Positions 1 through 8,311 of a stretch of DNA of 56,859 bases are shown here, piece by piece (the stretch's first letter is position 1; each line of letters starts with the position of its first letter). Below the pieces are notes generated by a model, which was not told the DNA's origin, ran no database searches, and worked only from the letters and a program-made list of their open reading frames with translations. Source of the stretch: Kosakonia oryziphila (lineage in GTDB: Bacteria > Pseudomonadota > Gammaproteobacteria > Enterobacterales > Enterobacteriaceae); the NCBI RefSeq assembly GCF_900094795.1, contig NZ_FMBC01000032.1, positions 1 through 56,859 on the forward strand, written 5' to 3'. A program made the translations under genes and the position numbers.

Positions 1-261
1 AACGAAGGGGCGATTGCCCGGCAGCATGATGTCCAGGCGATTCACAATCTGGTGAAGAGGTTCTTTACGCTCAAGCGCCATGCCAACAATACACCAGACC
101 ATCATTTCGAGGGGAAGACGGCGCTTGCGTAGCGTTACTGTACCTGATTCGGCAAGGCAACGAGAGATGAGTTCGGGGTCGAGGTAATCCCCCAGAGAAG
201 TCAGTGGGTTACGCAGAGAATCGTAACGGGATACCAAATCAAGGGCCTGTCCAATGTACAT
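1..261 (-). CDS. insG: IS4 transposase, N-terminal 87 residues (partial)
   Basis: This is the N-terminus of the DDE transposase that moves IS4 by cut-and-paste. The reading frame is open from the ATG at 261 down to base 1 and runs off the window. The translation starts MYIGQALDLVSRYDSLRN and continues with PLEMMVWCIVGMALERKEP, essentially the E. coli InsG N-terminus. The catalytic residues lie outside the window, so activity cannot be judged. The gene points away from the interrupted LysR gene. Confidence 0.93.
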   Translation of the reverse strand, partial: MYIGQALDLVSRYDSLRNPLTSLGDYLDPELISRCLAESGTVTLRKRRLPLEMMVWCIVGMALERKEPLHQIVNRLDIMLPGNRPFV

Positions 262-266
262 AAAAA

Positions 267-296
267 AATCCGGAAACGAGTGAGCGTTTCCGGATT
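267..296. terminator. IS4 subterminal hairpin ahead of the transposase start
   Basis: Twelve-base arms AATCCGGAAACG and CGTTTCCGGATT flank a six-base loop, just upstream of the insG start. Seen directly. From its position I infer that it limits transcription or translation entering insG from outside, as is known for several insertion sequences. Confidence 0.6.
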
Positions 297-345
297 CTTA
301 CACAGCCACTGGATCGGTCAACTGATCCTTAACTGATCGGCATTA

Positions 346-884
346 CACCGGATGTTGAGATTGATATTACTCTGACCGATCGGGTTATCGATCTGGTTGA
401 TGAAGGGATAGACATTGCTTTCAGGATTGGAGAACTGAATGACAGCAGTATGATTGGCAGACCATTAATGCCATACCGTATGGCAGTCTGTGCATCACCG
501 GATTACCTGAATAAATATGGAACACCAGCACATCCTTCTGAACTTATCGAACATCAACTGCTTTCTCTCTCGACATCGTCCCGTTCTCCATGGCGGATGA
601 GCAGAGGTGAGGAAAAAATTGAAATTCCTGTACAGAGTAAACTGACCATTAACAATGGGCAGGCGCTGCGGATGGCGGCCCGGTCAGGGCTTGGGATTGT
701 TATGCAGCCAGAAATACTTCTGTCGGAGGACATGGTCTCGGGGAGACTGGTACGCCTGTTCCAGGATTGGCACATAAGAGAAAGGCAGGTATGGCTGTTA
801 TATTTCAGGGATAAAAGAATGACACCCAAAATTCGTGCTTTTATCAATTTTTCACTTGAGAAATTCTCTCCCGGTAAAGTTTGA
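346..884 (+). pseudogene. LysR-family regulator, C-terminal part, interrupted by IS4
   Basis: The open frame from about base 348 to the stop at 884 encodes most of a LysR substrate-binding domain. It begins PDVEIDITLTDR, then has VDEGIDIAFRIGELNDSSM, a typical LTTR effector-domain pattern, and ends with a stretch on returning to favoured codons (LRMAARSGLGIVMQPE). The N-terminal winged helix-turn-helix is absent because IS4 sits directly upstream. The DNA-binding half may survive on the far side of the IS beyond base 1. As it stands the product cannot bind DNA. The nearest relatives are the LTTRs next to short-chain dehydrogenases, but the target cannot be named. Confidence 0.85.
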
Positions 885-899
885 GTAAATACCGGCCTG

Positions 900-1100
900 T
901 CAGTAATTTGGTGTAACTATCATCGTATTAAGGTGATCGCTCATGCGGTCAGCGAACTCGCTAATAAAACGACGCATTGCCAGCCGCCTGTTCGGGATCG
1001 GCATATTCCATTTTTTTGACGCATCTTTGATCGCCCGATAAACAACCTTTCGTACCGAGTCATCCGTCGGGAACACCTTGCGTTTCCTGATGGCCGTACG
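900..1100 (-). pseudogene. IS256-family transposase C-terminal remnant
   Basis: About 67 residues ending in a stop at base 900 contain RKRKVFPTDDSVRKVVY and KDASKKWNMPIPNRRLAM, the characteristic C-terminal tail of IS256-type transposases. The upstream catalytic part is missing; the frame above base 1100 is unrelated sequence. There is no complete terminal repeat. It is a dead remnant that marks this corner as a repeated insertion site. Confidence 0.8.
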
Positions 1101-1340
1101 GATCACCACTCTGTCAGTGCAGAAAACGCGCAGACAGCCTGTCGCCAAACAGCATAATGGCGAGTCCGCCCAGCATGATCAGCATGCCTCCCAGCCTGAG
1201 TAACGAAACATGTCCGTTTTACGCCCTGATTCATTCGACAGTGGAAGGGAAGAATGACGCTACTGAAGCCACATGCTATTTATACGGCAGGGATGCCAGG
1301 CAGTGTTAACCACAGCCTGGCATCATGCACCGGCGATAAA

Positions 1341-1775
1341 TTAAAAAATCTGCGTCCAGCGGATATCGTTGGCGGGCGGTACCGGGCCGGAAACCGGATC
1401 GCTATGACCAAAAATACGCGTGTTATGCCAAATCTGATTATTCTGCGCCGCTATCCGTACATTCGCAGCAAACTCTGCGATGCCCGGGCCGCAAGAGGAA
1501 ATATAAATTCTTGCCGGAACGGCGTTGTTTGCCATATTTCCCTGGACCAGCGCAAGAAAGGTTTCGGCATTAATATCGACAACGCCCGGGGCTGCGTTAC
1601 CAATTTCCGTACCATTACCATGGGCAATAACCACAATGGTCGCGCCGTTGATAATATTTAAATTCATGGGATTGACCTGTGCCCACGTATATCTATTCGT
1701 GACGGGGTTCCAGGCGGCATTCAGTTGTGTGTTAACAATATCGGCATCGGTAGACATGAGCATTACAATGGTCAT
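1341..1775 (-). CDS. Small caspase/C80-like fold protein (putative)
   Basis: A 144-residue protein of unknown function. The start at 1775 is preceded by a strong GAGGAG ribosome site, which favours it over the longer frame from 1865. A hydrophobic strand ending in IAHGNG (His52-Gly53) is followed about 43 residues later by a second strand ending in SSCG (Cys95). That order and the 'strand-HG ... strand-SCG' layout are what clan CD cysteine peptidases show (caspases, CHAT, and the C80 domain of MARTX toxins). No signal peptide, membrane segment or extra domain is visible. It stands alone among mobile-element debris. The assignment is by pattern only; a structural mimic without protease activity is possible. 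Confidence 0.6.
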   Translation of the reverse strand: MTIVMLMSTDADIVNTQLNAAWNPVTNRYTWAQVNPMNLNIINGATIVVIAHGNGTEIGNAAPGVVDINAETFLALVQGNMANNAVPARIYISSCGPGIAEFAANVRIAAQNNQIWHNTRIFGHSDPVSGPVPPANDIRWTQIF

Positions 1776-2172
1776 ACTGTATCTCCTCTTTGTGAAATAG
1801 TAACCTCTTGATTTAAAGGTATTTCTATGCTTATCACGAAAACAGACATATAACGGATAAAACAATCCGACAATGCGTTACTGCGTCGTCAATATTAACC
1901 AACTTATTTTTCCCCACCAGTTAGCCAGATAGCCGATGCTCTATTCCTGGCGTTGACCGTCGCGATTCGTAGGTCTCATCATAAGTGTCAATATGGCATT
2001 GATTTATCGTCTCATTCTTAAATACGCATTTAGTACGTAAATTCTGTTGGCGTTCAGTTGATAAGAAAGGAAAAATTATTATCGACAAACGACCATCAGG
2101 GCAGGGGATTGTTTTTACAATCAATGAGTAACGCACTACACTTAGTGGTTGTTTCTCCATTGGACGGCCCGG
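1776..2172. other. Gene-free stretch of 397 bases
   Basis: Lies between the divergent starts of the caspase-like gene and the AI-2E-family permease, so it should hold both promoters. I see no reading frame with coding character, no recognised repeat and no RNA fold. In E. coli this side of the mdtJI region is occupied by tqsA and pntAB; neither is visible here. Confidence 0.5.
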
Positions 2173-3255
2173 ATGTCAACACTTAAAAGTAATCAATTCT
2201 TTTTTATCATTTTATTATTGCTGGTCAGTGTGGCGTTTTTCGTCCTGATCCAGCCCTATTATTCCGCCATTATCTGGGCGATCATTCTGGCGCTGATTTT
2301 CTATCCGTTGCGCATGCGGCTCTCGGTGTGGCTGCGTGGGCGTAACGGCACTGCCTCGCTGATCACCGTGTTGCTGATATGCGTGATTGTGTTTATCCCG
2401 ATGATGATGGTGCTCTCTTCACTGGCCGTGGAGATCAACAGCCTGTACCAGCGTCTGCAAAATAACGCGACCGATCTGCCGCAGCTATTAAGTAACGGTA
2501 TTGCTCATTTGCCGGAGTGGGCGAAGGGCTATCTGCACGACAACAATTTTGATTCGGTGAATGCGATCCGGGAAAAACTCTCCGGCGTGGCGCTGAGTAT
2601 CGGGCGTTACCTGGCTGGCAGCGCGGTGATCATCGGTAAAGGCACGTTAGGCATTACCGTTAGCTTCTGTTTGATGGTCTATTTTTTGTTCTTTCTGCTG
2701 AAAGATGGTGCCGCACTGGTGCGTCGGATCTACGAAGTCATACCGCTGACGGCAACCATTAAGCGTCGTCTGTTTTTGAAATTCGCCGGTGTGGCGCGCG
2801 CCACAGTAAAAGGGACGCTGGTGGTCGCCATCGTACAGGGCACGTTGGGCGGCATCGGGTTCTGGTTTGCCGGTTTCAACGGTAGCTTGCTGTGGGCGGC
2901 GCTGATGGCATTCCTGTCGTTAATCCCGGCTGTGGGGACAGCGATTGTCTGGATCCCGGCGGTGATTTTTCTCTATTCAACCGACGAGTTTGCCACGGCA
3001 ACGATGCTGACGCTCTACTTCGTGATCGTTGTTGGCCTGGCCGACAATCTTTTGCGCCCGCTGCTGGTAGGGAAAGATACCCGCATGCCGGATTATTTGA
3101 TCCTGCTGACCACGCTGGGCGGCCTGCAATTCTTCGGCATTAATGGGTTTGTCCTTGGGCCAACAATTGCCGCGCTGTTTATCACCTCATGGAATTTGCT
3201 GGCGGAAGCGCGGGCCAGCACCGTAAAAAATAACCCACCAGCGCCTCCTCAATAA
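2173..3255 (+). CDS. AI-2E family (PerM/YdiK-type) membrane transporter
   Basis: A 360-residue inner-membrane protein. Hydrophobic segments occur at about residues 8-28, 30-48, 60-85, 150-175, 215-245, 250-275 and 285-345, the arrangement of the AI-2E transporter superfamily (TqsA, PerM, YdiK). The region PAVGTAIVWIPAVIFLY and the later DNLLRPLLVG motif are the family's most conserved parts. The start at 2173 gives the compact N-terminus MSTLKSNQ before the first membrane helix. In E. coli the neighbour here is tqsA, divergent from mdtJI; this gene is on the same strand as mdtJI and looks more like YdiK, so I do not call it tqsA. Substrate unknown. Confidence 0.8.
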   Translation: MSTLKSNQFFFIILLLLVSVAFFVLIQPYYSAIIWAIILALIFYPLRMRLSVWLRGRNGTASLITVLLICVIVFIPMMMVLSSLAVEINSLYQRLQNNATDLPQLLSNGIAHLPEWAKGYLHDNNFDSVNAIREKLSGVALSIGRYLAGSAVIIGKGTLGITVSFCLMVYFLFFLLKDGAALVRRIYEVIPLTATIKRRLFLKFAGVARATVKGTLVVAIVQGTLGGIGFWFAGFNGSLLWAALMAFLSLIPAVGTAIVWIPAVIFLYSTDEFATATMLTLYFVIVVGLADNLLRPLLVGKDTRMPDYLILLTTLGGLQFFGINGFVLGPTIAALFITSWNLLAEARASTVKNNPPAPPQ

Positions 3256-3600
3256 AGGCGTTGCACGGTAAAGATGCCGTATGGCAAACCGTAACCACGG
3301 ACCGGGTTGTTTAGCCAGGGCATCTGTCAAGGGAGCGAGGGTCTCTGCGGCGCCGTGCGATTAACAACGATCACTAACCGTGATATATATTTCCTCGTCA
3401 TGAGCTGTTATCGGCTGATGAGGATTATTTACCGCCTAATATAAAGGCGGCATAAAAATAATATAAACCCCGCAGCAGAGTAAAGAATGGAAAAACTTTT
3501 GAGTAAAGTCCTGACCTGTGATAGAAATAAGCCGTGTTTAACGACTGAGGACAATATTCATCCGCACGATGAGAAGCAATTCGCGGATAATTGTAATGAT
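3256..3600. other. Leader/promoter region upstream of mdtJI
   Basis: No credible gene. An AT-rich patch around 3440-3475 could hold a promoter for the mdt leader and mdtJI. I see no strong terminator for the permease gene. Confidence 0.4.
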
Positions 3601-3699
3601 ATGGACATTCTGTTCAGCATTGTAAATTCTGTTTTTTCCCGTCATCACTCCTCCTGCTGCCCATTTGCGGGTGAACAATGCTGGCGCTCGGCGCTGTAG
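3601..3699 (+). CDS. mdtU: Candidate MdtU-type leader peptide of the mdtJI operon
   Basis: A 32-codon reading frame beginning MDILFSIVNSVFSRHH and ending WRSAL, on the same strand as mdtJ and 107 bases before it. In E. coli a short upstream ORF (MdtU, formerly YdgV) is reported to make mdtJI expression respond to polyamines. The position, size and basic His/Arg-containing middle fit that role, but I am matching by context rather than from a recalled sequence. The 107 bases after the stop are GC-rich with repeated CTCCTGC-type motifs and could fold. The ribosome site is weak, and the alternative is a chance frame. Confidence 0.45.
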   Translation: MDILFSIVNSVFSRHHSSCCPFAGEQCWRSAL

Positions 3700-3806
3700 T
3701 CTCCTCCTGCCTGTTCGGGCGTGCTGCGCCAGGCTGATATCGCTTTTCTGGTTTTCCGCACTGCGGTAAGCCGCGCAAGGATATTTATTCTCAAGCAGGA
3801 GAAAAA

Positions 3807-4160
3807 ATGATTTATTGGATGTTACTGGCCTTCGCCATTGTTGCCGAAATAACAGGCACCTTGTCAATGAAATGGGCTAGCGTGAATGATAACCAGTTCG
3901 GTTTTATTTTAATGCTGGCAATGATTGCGCTGTCGTATCTTTTTCTGTCATTTGCGGTAAAAAAAATTGCCCTCGGTGTGGCGTATGCATTATGGGAAGG
4001 CATTGGCATATTATTCATTACCCTGTTCAGCGTATTTCTTTTTGACGAACAACTCTCAGTATTAAAAGTGACCGGGCTGGCAACGTTAGTGGCGGGCATT
4101 GTGCTGATTAAATCCGGGACGCGTAAACCGCGTCAGGAGCGAAATCATGCCGCAGTTTGA
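3807..4160 (+). CDS. mdtJ: Spermidine export subunit MdtJ (SMR family)
   Basis: MdtJ and MdtI form a heterodimeric small-multidrug-resistance pump that exports spermidine across the inner membrane. The 117-residue protein has four membrane helices. The SMR signature is in helix 1 with the membrane Glu14 ([18 protein letters not shown]). The length is close to E. coli MdtJ (121). A strong AGGAG ribosome site precedes the ATG. The stop overlaps the mdtI start by 14 bases, so translation is probably coupled. Expression in E. coli rises with polyamine excess. Confidence 0.96.
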   Translation: MIYWMLLAFAIVAEITGTLSMKWASVNDNQFGFILMLAMIALSYLFLSFAVKKIALGVAYALWEGIGILFITLFSVFLFDEQLSVLKVTGLATLVAGIVLIKSGTRKPRQERNHAAV

Positions 4161-4476
4161 GTGGATCCACGGTCTCTGGCTGGCGATAGCTATTGGGTTG
4201 GAGATCGTGGCGAATATCTTGCTGAAATTCTCTGACGGTTTTCGTCGCAAACTGTACGGTTGCGGATCGCTGTTGGCGGTGCTGGTGGCGTTTAGTGCGC
4301 TGTCACAAGCGGTGAAAGGGATAGATCTTTCCGTGGCCTATGCGCTGTGGGGCGGATTTGGTATTGTCGCTACGCTGGCGGCGGGCTGGATCCTCTTCGG
4401 CCAGCGCCTGAATCGTAAAGGCTGGTTCGGTCTGCTGCTATTAATTATGGGTATGCTGCTGATTAAACTCGCATGA
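4147..4476 (+). CDS. mdtI: Spermidine export subunit MdtI (SMR family)
   Basis: The 109-residue partner of MdtJ, identical in length to E. coli MdtI. Four hydrophobic helices are visible, with Glu19 in helix 1 ([17 protein letters not shown]) matching the conserved SMR carboxylate. It starts inside the end of mdtJ and the pair ends the operon. The next gene begins about 107 bases later and is unrelated in function. Confidence 0.96.
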   Translation: MPQFEWIHGLWLAIAIGLEIVANILLKFSDGFRRKLYGCGSLLAVLVAFSALSQAVKGIDLSVAYALWGGFGIVATLAAGWILFGQRLNRKGWFGLLLLIMGMLLIKLA

Positions 4477-4583
4477 TGTGAAGCTGTCCGCGTTTGCGGG
4501 CAGCGAATTTTGCAGTCTGTATTACGCTTTACTCAATGACTAACGCAACGTGACTTTTTCAGGCCACCTGCGAGGAGCGGTAA

Positions 4584-6746
4584 ATGTTCAATCCGTTTAG
4601 CTGGCGCAATATTCCCAGCGCAAGGACGCTATTTGTAATGACCTTCATGGCTGGGATTGGCTTAATCGTCTCGGTTGTGGCACTGCTTTACCTCTCGTTG
4701 CATTTAATCAGCAGCAAAGCTAATGAAATTGATGAACACCGCACTGCGCTCTCGGTGCAGGGCGCGATTCAGACTTCAGTTAACCGAACCCGCTCACTGG
4801 TGATTGATAACGCGGTCTGGAACGATGCGGTGCGGGAAGTTTATCGACCGCAACTGGATACTCAGTGGTTGTACAACACCTGGGGGGCTGGTTATAAAAT
4901 AAACAATCTGTATGATGGCACCTTTGTGCTGGATGAGCGATTCAACGTGCTGTGGGGCGCGTTTCGAAGCAAACTTTTTACGCAGCGCGATCTCAATTTT
5001 TTTGGCAGCGGCTTACAGGCGCTGATCCGCAGTCATATCCAACGGCTTCAGTCCGGGAAAGAGGCCTACGCCGGGATTACGCAGACCCGGGACGGCGTGG
5101 CGTTTATCAGCATCGGACTGATACGCCCAATGGTTGGCCGCCTTGAGGTTTACGACGGTACTCGCCGCTATCTGGTGATTACCCGCCATATGGATACACA
5201 GATCCTCAGCGACCTTGGCAAAACCTTCCAGATTACAGACTTACGCCTGTCGCCACAGAAAAACGCCGTAAACAGCGTTCCTCTGCGCGACTCGGCGGGC
5301 CATGTGCTCGGTTATCTGAGCTGGACGCCGCGTCTGCCAGGTGCAGAAGCCGCGCGGGCGTCGGCGTCGAATATTCGTCAGATAGCATTGCTGGCGTCCG
5401 GATTGATTCTGCTATTTATTGTGCTGAGCAGCGCCGGACTGTACAAGCTGGCGCGCGGGGAAAGGCTGGCGCGTAAAATCGCCCTGACGGACTGGCTCAG
5501 TCGGTTACCCAACCGCCGGGCGCTCATCGAAGACATTGAAAAACTGGGTGCGATGGGCGATCCGGACACGATAAGTGTGGTGTTTATCGACCTGGATGGT
5601 TTTAAAGATGTGAATGATATTTACGGGCACGATGTTGGTGACCGACTTATTGTCACCATTGCTCAGACCCTGCGCGAGAAAGTACCAACCGATGGCATGC
5701 TGGCGAGGATGGGGGGCGACGAATTTGCCATGACCCTGAGCGGGCCGTGGTCGGTGGAGAAGGCCACTGAGTTTGCCAATAACGTCCTGCAATATCTGAA
5801 TCATCCCGTGCGCATTGGTAAACGCACCATCCATATTGGCGCCAGCATCGGCATCGCCAGTGGCACATTGCTGGAGTGCTCCAGTTCCGAGTTGTTCCGA
5901 CGTGCCGATATTGCGATGTATCACTCAAAAATTACCGGCAAAGGCAGATTAACGCATTATGATGCGGAGCTGAACAGCGCCCGCGAGCGGCAACTGCTCA
6001 TTGAAAGTGATATCCGCGACGGGCTGGAGCGCGAGGAATTTGATGTCTGGTATCAACCGATTGTTGATTCCCGAAGTCAGATGATGGTAGGGATTGAAGC
6101 ACTGGCGCGCTGGCCGCGTCGTCCTGCTGGAGAGTTAAAACCAGATGTATTTATTCCGATTGCGGAGACCAGCGGTTTGATTTACTCGCTGGGACAGTTT
6201 GTCTTGCGCCGTGCTTGCAGCGATCTCCAGCCGTTAGAGGATCTGAAATTATCGGTCAATATCTCGCCAGCTCAGTTTCGCGATCCTGAGTTTGAAAACA
6301 AAGTCTCCGGCGTGCTGGAGACCTGCCGCTTTCCGGCGCACCGCCTGCAACTGGAAGTGACGGAAACCTACATGCTGGAAAATCCCGAGCGCGCCCGGTC
6401 GGCCATTGCCAACTTAAAAGCGCTGGGCACGGCGGTGGCGCTGGATGATTTTGGTACGGGTTACTCCAGCATTGGCTATCTGCGGCGTTTTTATTTCGAT
6501 ACCATTAAAATTGATAAATCACTGGCCGGGATGGTGGATGACGATAAGCAGGCATCGGCGCTGGTAAGCGGGACTATCCGCATCGCTGGCGCGCTGGGTA
6601 TGCTGGTGGTGGCGGAAGGTGTGGAGAATAAAAAGCAGATGAAACTGTTAACGCAGGCCGGTTGCGACCAACTACAGGGATATTACTTCAGTGAACCGAT
6701 GCCGCTGCACCATATCCTGCAACTCCGTTTGCAGCGGCTGGGCTGA
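4584..6746 (+). CDS. CHASE4-GGDEF-EAL cyclic-di-GMP turnover protein
   Basis: A 720-residue inner-membrane signalling enzyme. An N-terminal helix (about 17-40) and a second (about 268-290) enclose a periplasmic CHASE4-like sensor with NAVWNDAVRE and WGAGYKINN. A GGDEF domain follows with an intact GGDEF motif near residue 376 and FIDLDGFKDVND ahead of it. The EAL domain has EALARW near residue 505, VTETYMLE and DDFGTGYSS, all catalytic motifs. Both diguanylate cyclase and phosphodiesterase activities are therefore possible. A GAGGAG ribosome site precedes the ATG. It ends one base before the stop of the convergent ydgD. E. coli K-12 has no gene at this position. Confidence 0.92.
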   Translation: MFNPFSWRNIPSARTLFVMTFMAGIGLIVSVVALLYLSLHLISSKANEIDEHRTALSVQGAIQTSVNRTRSLVIDNAVWNDAVREVYRPQLDTQWLYNTWGAGYKINNLYDGTFVLDERFNVLWGAFRSKLFTQRDLNFFGSGLQALIRSHIQRLQSGKEAYAGITQTRDGVAFISIGLIRPMVGRLEVYDGTRRYLVITRHMDTQILSDLGKTFQITDLRLSPQKNAVNSVPLRDSAGHVLGYLSWTPRLPGAEAARASASNIRQIALLASGLILLFIVLSSAGLYKLARGERLARKIALTDWLSRLPNRRALIEDIEKLGAMGDPDTISVVFIDLDGFKDVNDIYGHDVGDRLIVTIAQTLREKVPTDGMLARMGGDEFAMTLSGPWSVEKATEFANNVLQYLNHPVRIGKRTIHIGASIGIASGTLLECSSSELFRRADIAMYHSKITGKGRLTHYDAELNSARERQLLIESDIRDGLEREEFDVWYQPIVDSRSQMMVGIEALARWPRRPAGELKPDVFIPIAETSGLIYSLGQFVLRRACSDLQPLEDLKLSVNISPAQFRDPEFENKVSGVLETCRFPAHRLQLEVTETYMLENPERARSAIANLKALGTAVALDDFGTGYSSIGYLRRFYFDTIKIDKSLAGMVDDDKQASALVSGTIRIAGALGMLVVAEGVENKKQMKLLTQAGCDQLQGYYFSEPMPLHHILQLRLQRLG

Positions 6747-6747
6747 A

Positions 6748-7575
6748 TCACTCGCTCTCTTTTGCCAGCGCTTCCAGCTTGTCACGAAAACCGGTTACAG
6801 AGATGGCGCGGTTATCGGCGCGCCAGCGATCTTTTGCCGCTGGCGCTGAGCTTTGTACGGCAATCAACTGCCAGCCTGCGTCAGTTTTCAGCATCAGCGG
6901 TGAACCGCTGTCGCCGGGCAGGGTATCGCACTGGTGCGATAACACGCTACTTTGCGCCCATCCGGTGACTGTACAATCCTGGTGGCTGTAGAGCGTATCC
7001 AGATGATCTACCGGGTAGCCTGCCTGCGTCACTTTCCGGTTTGCCGTTTTCAACGCCGCAGTCAGTTCGTCTTTATCGCCAACAAAGATCGGTAGCGGTG
7101 TAATGCCGGATGGCGGATAACGCAAGACGATCAGGCCGAAATCCCACGATGCGGCGGCAGAGGGAACGATCCAGCCATCGCCATCGGGTTTCAGCCGATG
7201 GCCGAGCGATGCGTCGACACGTCCTTCAATACCGTGAATTTCATAGCGCCAGGTCCCTTTTTGAGAAACAAAGCGCAGCGCGACGGCTTTGTCTGCTTTC
7301 CCGTTCGGCGGCGTCAGCAGGCAATGTCCGGCGGTCAGCGCCAGGTGCGGAGAGATAAGGGTGGCAGTACACAGATTACCGCTGGCGGTTTCCAGTTGGC
7401 CAATAGCATCCCACGGTGATTTAGTTGGTGTGGGGACCGGGACGCGATCATCGTGACCAAAAAAAAGTGTTTTTACATCGCGAGCGTTAAGCACGTTATC
7501 CTCGCCATCGTCAGCATGACCAGCAGCGGGAAACACAAACAGCGATCCCAGCATCAGCACAACAGTTTTTCGCAT
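6748..7575 (-). CDS. ydgD: Secreted trypsin-like serine protease YdgD
   Basis: A 275-residue predicted periplasmic protease, close to the E. coli length. An N-terminal signal peptide (about 1-21, [17 protein letters not shown]) is followed by a chymotrypsin-fold domain. The catalytic triad is readable: His84 in LTAGHC, Asp145 in WDFGLIV and Ser223 in GDSGSP. Four or more cysteines could form disulfides. The physiological substrate is unknown. It runs convergently with the GGDEF-EAL gene and lies downstream of ydgU and asr on the same strand, as in E. coli. Confidence 0.93.
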   Translation of the reverse strand: MRKTVVLMLGSLFVFPAAGHADDGEDNVLNARDVKTLFFGHDDRVPVPTPTKSPWDAIGQLETASGNLCTATLISPHLALTAGHCLLTPPNGKADKAVALRFVSQKGTWRYEIHGIEGRVDASLGHRLKPDGDGWIVPSAAASWDFGLIVLRYPPSGITPLPIFVGDKDELTAALKTANRKVTQAGYPVDHLDTLYSHQDCTVTGWAQSSVLSHQCDTLPGDSGSPLMLKTDAGWQLIAVQSSAPAAKDRWRADNRAISVTGFRDKLEALAKESE

Positions 7576-7669
7576 ATCACACTCTGGTGGGTAATTATGA
7601 TTATTAACGTAAGCCCAGATAAATATAGACGGGACGCGAGGAAAGCGGGAGTAAAATCAGCGTGCTACA

Positions 7670-7753
7670 TCAATAAAGATAAAAACGGAAGGCAATGAGC
7701 GCACAAATAATAAGCATTAACAGAATCAGTTCAAAACGATAACGTCGCAGCAT
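7670..7753 (-). CDS. ydgU: Small membrane protein YdgU
   Basis: A 27-residue single-helix protein, MLRRYRFELILLMLIICALI then AFRFYLY. It matches the E. coli mini-protein YdgU in its basic RRYRFE start, hydrophobic core and FYL end, and in its place just downstream of asr. A GGAGG ribosome site lies six to seven bases before the ATG. The arginine-rich N-terminus predicts that it stays in the cytosol. Function unknown. It may be co-transcribed with asr when RNA polymerase reads through the hairpin between them. Confidence 0.9.
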   Translation of the reverse strand: MLRRYRFELILLMLIICALIAFRFYLY

Positions 7754-7771
7754 ATGCCCTCCAGAGAAAAA

Positions 7772-7800
7772 CGGCGCCTCACCCGAAGGGCTCAGCGCCG
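7772..7800 (-). terminator. Hairpin between asr and ydgU
   Basis: CGGCGC and GCGCCG arms with an inner CTGAGC/CTCACC region form a stable stem-loop just below the asr stop, followed on the minus strand by a short run of T. It may be a partial terminator that sets the asr to ydgU ratio. Confidence 0.6.
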
Positions 7801-7847
7801 ACTTGTCACAGCGTACCGTTAAGGACGCCGGAATCAGACACGTTTAC

Positions 7848-8207
7848 TTATGCAGCTGGTTGTGCAGCCGGTTTAGTTGCAGTGTGTTTAACGTGTTTTT
7901 TGTGTTTTTTAGCAGCCTGAGCTTTCTGCTCTACTGCTGGTTTAGCTGCTTTTTTGTGATGTTTTTTCGCTTTTGCAGCCTGAGCTTTCTGCTCTACTGC
8001 CGGTTTAGTTGCTTTTTTGTGATGTTTTTTTACTTTTTTAGCCGGAGCTTTAGTTGCAGTAGCGGCCGGTGCAGTGGCAGCCGGTGCAGCGGTAGTAGTA
8101 GTCGGAGCGGCAGCCGGAGCCTGAGTGGTGGCAGCGGTGTCAGCAGCGAATGCAACGGAAGACAGACCCATAGCAGCGGCAACGACCAGAGCTAATACTT
8201 TTTTCAT
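7848..8207 (-). CDS. asr: Acid-shock protein Asr
   Basis: A 119-residue periplasmic acid-stress protein, longer than E. coli Asr (about 102). A signal peptide with FAAD near residue 22 is followed by an Ala/Thr/Pro-rich segment (about 23-60). The C-terminal half is made of lysine- and histidine-rich repeats ([21 protein letters not shown] repeated). The repeat number explains the extra length. In E. coli it is strongly induced by low external pH via RstBA and PhoB. A matching RstA site lies upstream at 8312-8325. The intrinsically disordered, basic tail is thought to shield periplasmic proteins at low pH. Confidence 0.95.
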   Translation of the reverse strand: MKKVLALVVAAAMGLSSVAFAADTAATTQAPAAAPTTTTAAPAATAPAATATKAPAKKVKKHHKKATKPAVEQKAQAAKAKKHHKKAAKPAVEQKAQAAKKHKKHVKHTATKPAAQPAA

Positions 8208-8311
8208 TCTGATATCCTCGAATTGGTTTCATCATTCAACCCCACTGCGGGGCCGTTGAAAGAACTATATCCCTGTAAATGCGAGGTTTCCGTGAGTGAT
8301 TGGTATCGGCA

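Larger units (their letters stand above)
1..345 (-). mobile_element. IS4 left end, truncated by the window edge
   Basis: The segment carries the 5' part of the IS4 transposase gene and its terminal inverted repeat. Read on the minus strand the element begins TAATGCCGATCAGTTAAGG at base 345, which matches my recollection of the IS4 end. The rest of the element lies left of base 1. It sits inside a LysR-type gene, whose reading frame resumes immediately after base 345. Confidence 0.92.

Noticed and set aside
1124..1253. Short hydrophobic frame on the minus strand (RLGGMLIMLGGLAIMLFG)
   Set aside because: Fewer than 35 residues, no start or ribosome site and a stop just upstream. At best a decayed tail of a membrane protein gene.
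2149..3255. TqsA (AI-2 exporter) as the identity of the permease next to mdtJI
   Set aside because: Orientation relative to mdtJI is the opposite of E. coli tqsA, and the sequence is nearer YdiK/PerM than TqsA. Only the superfamily is supported.
7860..8040. Tandem repeats suggesting a CRISPR array
   Set aside because: The repeats are in-frame codon repeats inside asr without spacers. No repeat-spacer array is present anywhere in the window.
7803..8195. Ser/Cys/Phe-rich plus-strand frame of 130 residues
   Set aside because: It is the antisense shadow of the Lys/Ala repeats of asr.
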